Source: CAYNYI01 sp964401455
GTDB lineage: Bacteria > Fibrobacterota > OXYB2-FULL-49-7 > CAYNYI01
Assembly (NCBI GenBank): GCA_964401455.1
Contig: CAYNYI010000007.1
Span: 1-47,622, forward strand
Direction of reading: 5' to 3'
Length of the DNA stretch: 47,622 bases
This document shows positions 40,492 through 47,622 of this stretch, in pieces. The notes under the pieces were generated by a model. The model was not told the DNA's origin. It worked only from the letters and a program-made list of their open reading frames with translations, and did no database searches. The translations under genes and the position numbers were made by a program. Within the stretch, counting starts at the first letter, position 1, and every line of letters begins with the position of its first letter.

Positions 40492-43200
40492 ATGAATAAT
40501 ATAAAATTGGCAATACTCTTATCCAGTATTTTATGCCTGTCCGTGTTTTCAGCAACCGGCACAATAAGTCTTCGCTATGACACGGTTTCAATTTCCGGAA
40601 TAGAATACCGTGTTCCGGAAAATCCTCATGTCGCGCTTGTTCTGAGCGGAGGGGGCGCGAGGGGTATGGCACACATCGGGGCTATAATGGAGCTTGATAA
40701 GAGTGGTGTCCCGGTTAAAACTGTTTCAGGCGCAAGCATGGGAAGCATAATCGGAGGCCTTTATGCCTGCGGATATTCCGGCAAAGAGATTGCGGCCGAA
40801 GCCGACGGTATGGACTGGGATGAATTATTCAGCGATAAACCCAGAAGAACCTCCATGCTTCTTACCCAAAAAGCAAACAGCGGTAATCATATACTGGAGT
40901 TAAGATTTGACTCGGATGGGCTGGATTTTCCAAATGCGGTCATTTCAGGACAGAAGATAATAAATCTGCTAAACTATGTAACCATGAACTGCACCTTCTC
41001 CTCAGGGCGGTCATTTCGTCTTCTTGAAAAAAACTGGTGCCCTGTCGCGACTAATCTTGTTACCGGAGAAAGGGAGCTTCTTGAAAACGGTTCGGTAGCC
41101 GAGGCCATGAGAGCAAGTTTTTCTGTACCTTTTATTTTAACTCCGTTTGAGTATGATACTCTTCTTTTGGTTGACGGTGGGTTCAGCGATAATTTACCGG
41201 TTGAAGCTGTTAGAGAATATGGCCCTGATATGATTATCGCCTGTAGTGTCGAGCCGGCGCTTCATGAAAAAGAAGATCTTGAAAATCCTCTCATTCTTCT
41301 TGATCAGCTTACGACGATCAATTTTAAATATCAGAATGACTCTCTTGGCGAGGGTGGTATTATAATAAAACCGGATGTGGGGACAATGTCCTCAACATCT
41401 TTTTCTGTTATGGATTCACTTATTGACAAGGGCAGATTCGCGGCGGCGGCAAAAATAGCCGCTATTAAAAATAAATATGATTCCCTTAAATATTCCGGGC
41501 TTTCAGACGAGGAAGAATATTTCAGCAATGTTTATTATAATGGAGAGTGGGATAACACGGATGTTATTGACAGTCTTATCAGGCCGGGGTGGTACTCTGA
41601 GAAAACGATCCGTAGTATATGTGAGACCCTTTTCCTGTCCGGGCCCTTTCTTGATGTGCGTGCAAAAAAAAATGATAGCGGTTCAATCGTTTTCACAGCG
41701 TTGCTTAACGATACACTGAAATCCGCGGAGTTTATGTGCGGACAAAACGGACCGTGCACCGAAGACCGGATGCTTCCGGATCTTTCCGGGTTATTCGGGA
41801 AGCCTTATAATCCCCGCGCGGTTGCCGCGGTCCTGAAAGATTTTAAGAATTCGCAGACCGAAAAAGGCAATCTTTTATTTCATTATGATTCTTCTTCTTT
41901 TTCCGATGGGCGACTCCGTATATATGTTTGTACCGGTAAAATTGATTCGGTATTTTTATACGGGCTTGTGAAAACAAGAGAGGGCTTTTTACGAAATAAT
42001 CTTTTGATTAAAGAGGGAGAATATTTTAATGCCGCGAAAGTCCGGCGTTCTGTTGAAGATATTTATTCCACAGGGCTTTTTGAGTACGTTTATGCCGATC
42101 CTTTTGAGTCTCACGGTAAAACAATCCTGCGGATCAAGATGAAAGAGAAAGGTACGTCAAATCTCAAGCTTGGGCTGAGATACGATGATACGAGACTCGC
42201 TGAAACATATGTCAGGTTTGAGTTTCCCAATATTCTCGGAAGAAACTATCAGCTTTCAACACATGTCCAGTATGGGCTGCGGCGACAGAAATATCTTCTC
42301 GGAATAAAGAGCGACAGGGTGTTTGGTACTTATTTAAACTTCAATACCAGGGGCTATTTTTACGAGAAATCGGTCTTTACACGCAAAGATACGGGCGGAG
42401 TTTCTTTTGAACTCAGAAAACTGCAGAAGACGGGGGCCGCTTTTTCGGCCGGGCATCAGATATCCCGGTTCGGCGCGCTTACTCTTAATACAAAGCATGA
42501 ACTGTTCAGAGACATTGAAACCCGGGCAACCGGAAATATAACCGAGACATCAATAAGGAATTTTGATGACCGTATTACCGGAGTTTCGCTGAATCTTGAT
42601 CTGGATACTTATGACAGGTATCCTTTCCCTGAAAACGGATTAAGTTCCCATATCTCCGTTTTTTACGGATATTACGGGAAAAGATTTGAGCCTGTTTCCT
42701 CGTTCTATGAGTATTCCGGGATTTTGGCAGGGGGCACGGCATTCAGGACCTTCCGGAATACTCACACATTTTCGGTGGAAGCCCATTCTGCTTTTTCTGA
42801 CAAGAGCCTGCCGCTTGCCGAAAAGCACTCTATTGGCGGCGGTTCGCGCGTACTTGCCAACGACGAGATTGTCTATCATGACAACTTTCCTTTATACGGC
42901 TATATTGAAAGGGCTTTCAGCGGAGACCAGCTTCTGGTTCTCGCCGTTAAATACCGCTGGAAGGTCATTGAAAATGCTTATTTATCAGCTGTATATAATA
43001 TGGGAGATGTTAATAATTTCAGTTCGGAAGATAAAATTGAGACCCGTTTCAAAGATTTCAAAAAAGGATATGCGTTTCTTTTTTCAATCAATACTCTCGC
43101 AGGCCCTCTGGAATTCGCCTATTCTGGTTTTATCGAGAATAAAAAAGAAGACAGGGCGCAGGCGCAGAAATATTATATTTCATTAGGTTATGATTTTTAG
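40492..43200 (+). CDS. patatin-like phospholipase with POTRA and BamA-type barrel (PlpD-like)
   Basis: This 902-residue protein resembles type Vd autotransporters. A signal peptide (1-23) is followed by a patatin lipase domain with GGGARGMAHIG (oxyanion loop), GASMG with Ser82, and DGG with Asp228, the catalytic dyad. A POTRA-like region (about 480-560, IDSVFLYGLVKTREGFL) and a 16-strand BamA/FhaC-type barrel follow, ending in SLGYDF with the terminal Phe needed by the BAM machine. It is predicted to sit in the outer membrane and act on phospholipids. I use the ATG at 40492; an upstream TTG at 40474 is less likely and neither has a clear ribosome binding site. Confidence 0.88.
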   Translation: MNNIKLAILLSSILCLSVFSATGTISLRYDTVSISGIEYRVPENPHVALVLSGGGARGMAHIGAIMELDKSGVPVKTVSGASMGSIIGGLYACGYSGKEIAAEADGMDWDELFSDKPRRTSMLLTQKANSGNHILELRFDSDGLDFPNAVISGQKIINLLNYVTMNCTFSSGRSFRLLEKNWCPVATNLVTGERELLENGSVAEAMRASFSVPFILTPFEYDTLLLVDGGFSDNLPVEAVREYGPDMIIACSVEPALHEKEDLENPLILLDQLTTINFKYQNDSLGEGGIIIKPDVGTMSSTSFSVMDSLIDKGRFAAAAKIAAIKNKYDSLKYSGLSDEEEYFSNVYYNGEWDNTDVIDSLIRPGWYSEKTIRSICETLFLSGPFLDVRAKKNDSGSIVFTALLNDTLKSAEFMCGQNGPCTEDRMLPDLSGLFGKPYNPRAVAAVLKDFKNSQTEKGNLLFHYDSSSFSDGRLRIYVCTGKIDSVFLYGLVKTREGFLRNNLLIKEGEYFNAAKVRRSVEDIYSTGLFEYVYADPFESHGKTILRIKMKEKGTSNLKLGLRYDDTRLAETYVRFEFPNILGRNYQLSTHVQYGLRRQKYLLGIKSDRVFGTYLNFNTRGYFYEKSVFTRKDTGGVSFELRKLQKTGAAFSAGHQISRFGALTLNTKHELFRDIETRATGNITETSIRNFDDRITGVSLNLDLDTYDRYPFPENGLSSHISVFYGYYGKRFEPVSSFYEYSGILAGGTAFRTFRNTHTFSVEAHSAFSDKSLPLAEKHSIGGGSRVLANDEIVYHDNFPLYGYIERAFSGDQLLVLAVKYRWKVIENAYLSAVYNMGDVNNFSSEDKIETRFKDFKKGYAFLFSINTLAGPLEFAYSGFIENKKEDRAQAQKYYISLGYDF

Positions 43201-43214
43201 ACGGGCGTTTTTCA

Positions 43215-44222
43215 ATGACGATCGGTACCAGAATATTTCTCAGTTTCATAATACTTATTGCTCTTTGCGCAGGGGTGGTGATTTACTTCACCGCCGAAAT
43301 GGCACTTACGGGCACTAATAATAATCTTATGTCTTCATATGATTCTTTGTCGGCCGAGGTCCTGAAAATCCGGAAACTTTCAGAAATCAGAACTGCCGTT
43401 TATAAATCGGGAAAAGAAAGGGGCTTTAAAGTCCCTGCAAAGGAATTGACAGGGTATGGATACCGGATATATAATACAGCCCTCGCTATCCATGATTCGG
43501 GGCCCGACCAAATTACCGCGGATCTGCTTGAGGATATCATGAAGGTCGAGAAAAAAATGTATGATAAAAAAACTTTCCGTCCCGAATCCGGTATATATGT
43601 CACCAAAAAGGCGGAAGATATACTGACGCACAGCAAAGAGAAATTCACCGCTGTTCATAATTCAAACAATGAATCGGTTCGCCGGGGGATGACCGCCGGT
43701 TTTATTTCTCTTTTTTGTCTTATCGCCGCGGCGGTTTTTTTCTCATATTTTAATTCCAGGACTATTATAGGGCCGCTCCGTAGAGTGGCCGCCTCGGCGC
43801 AGCTTATCGGGAAGGGGCAGTTTGGTGAGAGCGCGGGTACAGATATTTATTCCACTGACGAAATAGGTGAATTGGCCGCCTCTATAGACACCATGCGTCT
43901 GCAGCTCCGCGAATATGAGAAAAAACTATTAAAGGCCCAGAGGGCAAGTGCTGTCGGGGAGATAGTCAACAGCGTGAATCATGAGATTAATAATCCGCTG
44001 ATGATCCTGACCGGGAATATCGAGATTTTGTATTCTGAGCGTACCAGAATGTCTGATGAACAGAAAGCCGCGCTTGATTCCGTTAAGGAGGAGGCGGCTC
44101 GCATAACAGAGATTGTGCAGAAATTAAGAGAAATCGATCTTGAGAACCTCGCTGTTCTAAATTATCTCGGAGAGCGGGGAAAGTACATAAATATTCATAA
44201 AACCGACGGAGGAGAGGCATGA
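43215..44222 (+). CDS. HAMP/His-containing sensor protein without an ATPase domain
   Basis: The 335-residue protein has two membrane helices (about 6-28 and 159-179) around a periplasmic sensor region, a HAMP linker (IIGPLRRVAASAQLIGKGQF), and the dimerisation helices of an NtrB-like histidine kinase, with His256 in SVNHEINNPL. The chain then ends after a second helix (to about 307) and a short tail. The ATP-binding domain with its N, G1 and G2 boxes is absent, and the next gene (hisH) starts in the last bases, so there is no hidden extension. It could be a phosphotransfer or dimer-forming regulator. Confidence 0.85.
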   Translation: MTIGTRIFLSFIILIALCAGVVIYFTAEMALTGTNNNLMSSYDSLSAEVLKIRKLSEIRTAVYKSGKERGFKVPAKELTGYGYRIYNTALAIHDSGPDQITADLLEDIMKVEKKMYDKKTFRPESGIYVTKKAEDILTHSKEKFTAVHNSNNESVRRGMTAGFISLFCLIAAAVFFSYFNSRTIIGPLRRVAASAQLIGKGQFGESAGTDIYSTDEIGELAASIDTMRLQLREYEKKLLKAQRASAVGEIVNSVNHEINNPLMILTGNIEILYSERTRMSDEQKAALDSVKEEAARITEIVQKLREIDLENLAVLNYLGERGKYINIHKTDGGEA

Positions 44223-44848
44223 TTGCCGTAATTGATTATGGGGCCGGGAACCTTACCAGCGTCAAGAGGGCCCTGGATTATATCGGTGCGCCCTGTGTTG
44301 TGACAGATGATGTCTCGATTATAATGAATTCTGAAAAAGCGGTCTTCCCCGGTGTCGGTCATGCGCGGGATTCCATGAGAATTTTAAAACAGAAATCTCT
44401 GGATTCCGCCGTAAAGAACTTTGTCTCTTCCGGCAGGCCGTTTCTCGGTATATGTCTCGGTACGCAGATTATACTCGAATGCAGCGAGGAAGGCGATACG
44501 CCCTGTCTTGGACTTATGCCCGGAAAGACTGTTCATTTTCCTGAAGACTTGAAAAATAAAGGCTTGAAAATTCCCCATATGGGGTGGAACAGGATCAGGA
44601 AAACAAAAGACCACCCTCTTTTAAAAGGCGTGGAAGACGGCTCCTTCATGTATTTTGTTCATTCATATTATCCCGCTCCCGATGATAAATCCGCGGCAGT
44701 TGCCGATACGGAATACGGAATTGACTTTGTGTCAGGGATGGCTTCCCGGAATATCGCGGCGTTCCAGTTTCACCCTGAGAAAAGCGGAGAAGCCGGGCTC
44801 TCTATTCTGAGAAACTTCTGCGGCTGGGGAGGTACTGATGCTGAGTAA
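44219..44848 (+). CDS. hisH: imidazole glycerol phosphate synthase, glutaminase subunit
   Basis: HisH releases ammonia from glutamine for its partner HisF in histidine and purine-linked metabolism. The 209-residue protein shows the class I amidotransferase nucleophile GICLGTQ, preceded by DYGAGNLTSV, and HPEKSG with the catalytic His-Glu. GGAGGAG precedes the ATG, which overlaps the sensor gene (ATGA). Next to hisF; no other his genes are in the window. Confidence 0.95.
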   Translation: MIAVIDYGAGNLTSVKRALDYIGAPCVVTDDVSIIMNSEKAVFPGVGHARDSMRILKQKSLDSAVKNFVSSGRPFLGICLGTQIILECSEEGDTPCLGLMPGKTVHFPEDLKNKGLKIPHMGWNRIRKTKDHPLLKGVEDGSFMYFVHSYYPAPDDKSAAVADTEYGIDFVSGMASRNIAAFQFHPEKSGEAGLSILRNFCGWGGTDAE

Positions 44849-45611
44849 AAGATTGATTATATGTCTTGATGTCCGCGAGGGGAAAACTACAAAGGGTGTG
44901 AAATTTAAGGGAAATATTGATATCGGGGATCCGGTTGAAATGGCCGAAAAATATTATCGCGACGGTGTTGATGAAATTGTTTTTTATGATATAACCGCTT
45001 CTTCCGAGAAGCGCGGAATAATGATAGATGTGGTAAAAAGGGTCGCCGAAAGGATCTTTATTCCGTTTTCGGTCGGAGGCGGAATCAGGACGGCGGCGGA
45101 AATGAGAGATGTTCTGCTTGCTGGCGCGGAGAAGGTTTCTGTAAACAGCGCGGCGGTCAAGAACCCCGATATCATAAATGAGGGATCGGACCGTTTCGGA
45201 AGACAGTGCGTTGTACTCGGTATGGATGTGCTTAAAACCGGTAAGAGTACAGAAATTCCCTCCGGTTATGAGATAGTAATAAACGGGGGACGCCAGAGAA
45301 CGGGAATCGATGCGCTTAAATGGGCACAGGAAGCCGAGAAGCGCGGTGCCGGCGAAATCTGTCTTAATTCGATAGACGCTGACGGCACCAAGGACGGCTA
45401 TGAAAAAACGCTGACCAAAATGATATCGGAAAATGCGGGAATACCCGTGATTGCCTCGGGAGGGGCGGGAGAGCCTTCTCATATCTGCGAAATCCTGAAA
45501 GAGGGCAAAGCCGATGCCGCGCTTATAGCGTCTATGGTCCACTTCGGTGATTATACAGTCGAGGGAATTAAAAAAGCTATGCTTCTGTCGGGAATAGAAA
45601 CAAGGCTATAG
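44838..45611 (+). CDS. hisF: imidazole glycerol phosphate synthase, cyclase subunit
   Basis: HisF is a TIM barrel that uses HisH-derived ammonia to make imidazole glycerol phosphate and AICAR. The 257-residue protein has ICLDVREG with the catalytic Asp, FSVGGGIRT, the ICLNSIDADGTKDGYE block with the second Asp, and VIASGGAGE with the phosphate site. The start has GGGGAGG upstream and overlaps hisH by 11 bases, consistent with balanced production of the two subunits. Confidence 0.95.
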   Translation: MLSKRLIICLDVREGKTTKGVKFKGNIDIGDPVEMAEKYYRDGVDEIVFYDITASSEKRGIMIDVVKRVAERIFIPFSVGGGIRTAAEMRDVLLAGAEKVSVNSAAVKNPDIINEGSDRFGRQCVVLGMDVLKTGKSTEIPSGYEIVINGGRQRTGIDALKWAQEAEKRGAGEICLNSIDADGTKDGYEKTLTKMISENAGIPVIASGGAGEPSHICEILKEGKADAALIASMVHFGDYTVEGIKKAMLLSGIETRL

Positions 45612-45622
45612 AGAGTTTTTAT

Positions 45623-46729
45623 ATGAAAAATATTATATCCTCGGCGGAAAGAATCGTCATTAAGCTCGGTACCAGAGTGGTGATAGATAAAGACGGACGT
45701 TTTTCTTCACGTAATGCCGAAAGGATAGCCGAGGCAGTAGAAATCGCAAGAGGCAGGAAAAAAGAAATTATTCTTGTGTCTTCGGGAGCTATCGGTGTGG
45801 CTCTTTCGGAATTGGGCATAAAGAACAAACCCGTTGATCTTCCCTCAAAACAGGCCCTGGCGGCCATCGGTCAGAAGTCTCTAATGCATTTTTATAAAAA
45901 TATTTTTATGAAACGCGGGATAATTACCGGGCAGATGCTGGTTACACGGGCCGATTTCAGCAGCCGTCTTCCATTCATTAATATGAGGAATACTTTTAAC
46001 GCCCTGCTTAAATACAAGGCTGTCCCGATTATTAATGAGAATGATTCATTGTCCACCGAGGAAATCAGAATGGGGGACAATGACAATCTGGCGGCACATA
46101 TCGCCAACATCACCAATGCCGACCTTCTGATAATTCTTACCGATATTGACGGACTCTACGACAGAAATCCGTCGGCGAAAGACGCCGAAATTGTCAGAGT
46201 GGTTGATAAAATAAATAAAAATATCTTTGATATGGCTTCGGGGAAGGGCAGCAGCGTATCGGTCGGAGGAATGAAAACCAAAATAGAAGCGGCTCTGAAT
46301 GTCACTTCAGCGGGATGCGCCGCCATTATCGCCAACGGCAACAGCGACGATATCACAGCCATGCTGGGCGGAGAGGCGCGTGGGACACTCTTTAGGCCTT
46401 CGGAAAAAAGAACATCCGGGAAAATACGCTGGATGCGTTTGTCTTCGCGGCCGCGGGGAACAATCAAAATTAATAAAGGCTGTTTTGAGGCTTTGCTAAA
46501 GGGCCGGAGTATATTACCTGTCGGGATAACCGGTATTGAAGGCAATTTTTCGCGTGGTGATACCGTAAAGATCTTTTTCAGGAAAAAAATCGGACGGGGT
46601 CTTGTGAATTATTCCTCATCGCAACTTCGGAAAATCAAAGGTAAACGAACCCCCGAGATTAAAAAATCTCTTGGAGAGAAACCCTATGACGAAGCAGTGC
46701 ACAGGAACAATACATTTCTAATAAAATAG
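45623..46729 (+). CDS. proB: glutamate 5-kinase
   Basis: ProB starts proline synthesis by phosphorylating glutamate. The 368-residue product has IVIKLGTRVV, LVSSGAIGVAL, PIINENDSLSTEEI, DIDGLYDRNP and SVGGMKTKIEAA in the amino acid kinase domain, and a C-terminal PUA domain from about 275 (GTIKINKGCFEALLKG, GITGIEGNFSRGD). The full length with PUA is the common bacterial form, usually feedback-inhibited by proline. It is 12 bases after hisF and is followed by proA. Confidence 0.96.
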   Translation: MKNIISSAERIVIKLGTRVVIDKDGRFSSRNAERIAEAVEIARGRKKEIILVSSGAIGVALSELGIKNKPVDLPSKQALAAIGQKSLMHFYKNIFMKRGIITGQMLVTRADFSSRLPFINMRNTFNALLKYKAVPIINENDSLSTEEIRMGDNDNLAAHIANITNADLLIILTDIDGLYDRNPSAKDAEIVRVVDKINKNIFDMASGKGSSVSVGGMKTKIEAALNVTSAGCAAIIANGNSDDITAMLGGEARGTLFRPSEKRTSGKIRWMRLSSRPRGTIKINKGCFEALLKGRSILPVGITGIEGNFSRGDTVKIFFRKKIGRGLVNYSSSQLRKIKGKRTPEIKKSLGEKPYDEAVHRNNTFLIK

Positions 46730-46745
46730 AAAAGGACGCGTTTTT

Positions 46746-47622
46746 ATGGCAAAAGATCTTTCAAAGTATTCGGATAAAATAACACGGGCGGCCCTTGCCG
46801 CTTCTGAGGAACTTGTGACGGCGGGACCCGCCAAAAAAAACAAGGCACTGAGGAAAACGGCTTCTCTTTTATGGGAGAACCGGAATAAAATAAAAAAAGC
46901 GAATGAACGTGATCTTGCGGAGGCGAAGAAAAACGGATTATCGGAAAGCATGATCGACAGGCTCCGCGCGGATGAAAAAGTAATCAAGAAAATGATGAAG
47001 GGGCTTCGTGAGGTGGCTGCTCAGAAAGACCCGGTCGGTGAAAAGTTCGATTCCCGTAAAAGGCCTAACGGCCTGCGCATAGAGAAAATGCGTGTTCCGA
47101 TCGGTGTGATTTTCATAATATTTGAGTCCCGTCCCAATGTAACCATAGACTCTGCCGCTCTTTGTCTGAAATCCGGTAATGCCACTATTCTGAGAGGCGG
47201 CAAAGAGGCCATAAACACCAATCTTGCCCTGGCTTCTGTCTTTTCGGAGGGTCTAAAGTCCTGCGGATTATCTCCTGACTGTGTTCAGATAGTCAATACC
47301 CCGGACAGGGCCGTTGTTCCGATGCTTCTCGGTAGGGCCGGAGAGATTGATCTTGTTATTCCGAGGGGCGGCGAGAAACTTATTGAAGCCGTTGTCAGGG
47401 ATTCCAAAATTCCTGTATTGAAGCATTATAAAGGCGTATGCCACCTTTATTTGGCCGAAGACTGCAATAAAAAAATGGGGATCAATATGGCGGTAAATGC
47501 CAAAACCCAGCGGCCGGGAGTCTGCAATGCATTGGAGACGCTTCTTTTAGACGAAAAACTTTCCGCGGCTTATGTTCAAAAGGTGATATCGGTGCTTAAG
47601 GAAAACGGTGTTACGGTTTATG
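46746..47622 (+). CDS. proA: gamma-glutamyl phosphate reductase, 3' truncated by window edge
   Basis: ProA reduces gamma-glutamyl phosphate to glutamate semialdehyde with NADPH, the second step of proline synthesis. The first 292 residues are visible and still open at the window end. They include the cofactor-site region PIGVIFIIFESRPNV, LRGGKEAINTN, IDLVIPRGGEKLI, and NAKTQRPGVCNALET with the catalytic Cys. The ATG follows AAAGGA by nine bases and lies 17 bases after the proB stop, so proBA is one unit. Confidence 0.96.
   Translation, partial: MAKDLSKYSDKITRAALAASEELVTAGPAKKNKALRKTASLLWENRNKIKKANERDLAEAKKNGLSESMIDRLRADEKVIKKMMKGLREVAAQKDPVGEKFDSRKRPNGLRIEKMRVPIGVIFIIFESRPNVTIDSAALCLKSGNATILRGGKEAINTNLALASVFSEGLKSCGLSPDCVQIVNTPDRAVVPMLLGRAGEIDLVIPRGGEKLIEAVVRDSKIPVLKHYKGVCHLYLAEDCNKKMGINMAVNAKTQRPGVCNALETLLLDEKLSAAYVQKVISVLKENGVTVY

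Noticed and set aside
1..47622. CRISPR arrays, insertion sequences, integrase or phage genes
   Set aside because: I looked for repeat-spacer patterns, transposase motifs and phage-type genes and saw none; the only long perfect repeat is inside the H1-like gene.

Overview
The window is a gene-dense stretch (about 45 protein genes, one tRNA) from a bacterial chromosome. The host looks like a diderm: there is an LptE-type lipoprotein, a patatin protein ending in a BamA-like barrel, a protease with a barrel-like N-terminus, HflK/HflC and several lipoprotein or Tat signals. Several genes suit an anaerobic life: a PPi-type phosphofructokinase, a polyferredoxin, and a ferredoxin coupled to a prenyl reductase. 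I cannot name the phylum from sequence alone. An uncultured lineage of the FCB group or a neighbour is a guess.

Layout. 1-5739 (+): the end of malQ, then PPi-type pfk, a galM-like epimerase, a Tat-signal DUF362 protein and a NapH-NapG-like polyferredoxin fusion, the last four in one operon. 5740-6650: an AT-rich gap with a terminator, then a lysine-rich histone-H1-like gene with a perfect 109-bp internal repeat. 6651-18492 (-): one long expression operon read rimP-nusA-infB-rbfA-nrnA-truB-ribF-rpsO-pnp-M16 peptidase-dut. 18626-20410 (+): lptE, dapF, a small membrane protein and tRNA-Val, closed by a strong terminator. 20429-21706 (-): a GH28 enzyme with its own promoter and a palindromic operator. 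21886-23006 (+): a methyltransferase and an unknown protein. 23012-34846 (-): a tightly overlapped series read PHP hydrolase-acpS-GT2-larB-ubiA-TPR-ferredoxin-GGR::lspA-rluD-trkH-hflK-hflC. 34959-36144 (+): doxX and a methyltransferase. 36139-40461 (-): HD protein, M48 lipoprotein, DUF2953-like protein and a barrel-SppA fusion. 40492-47622 (+): PlpD-like patatin, a sensor with no ATPase domain, hisH, hisF, proB and partial proA.

The most unusual content is in domain architecture. NusA carries what reads as a PDZ domain inserted in its N-terminal domain. A geranylgeranyl-reductase-type flavoprotein is fused in frame to signal peptidase II (LspA), directly behind a ferredoxin and a UbiA prenyltransferase, which suggests a prenyl-lipid module tied to lipoprotein maturation. 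SppA follows an outer-membrane-barrel-like N-terminus. A histidine-kinase-like protein stops after its His-containing helices and is coupled to hisHF. All functions are read from motifs and gene order; no database search was possible.
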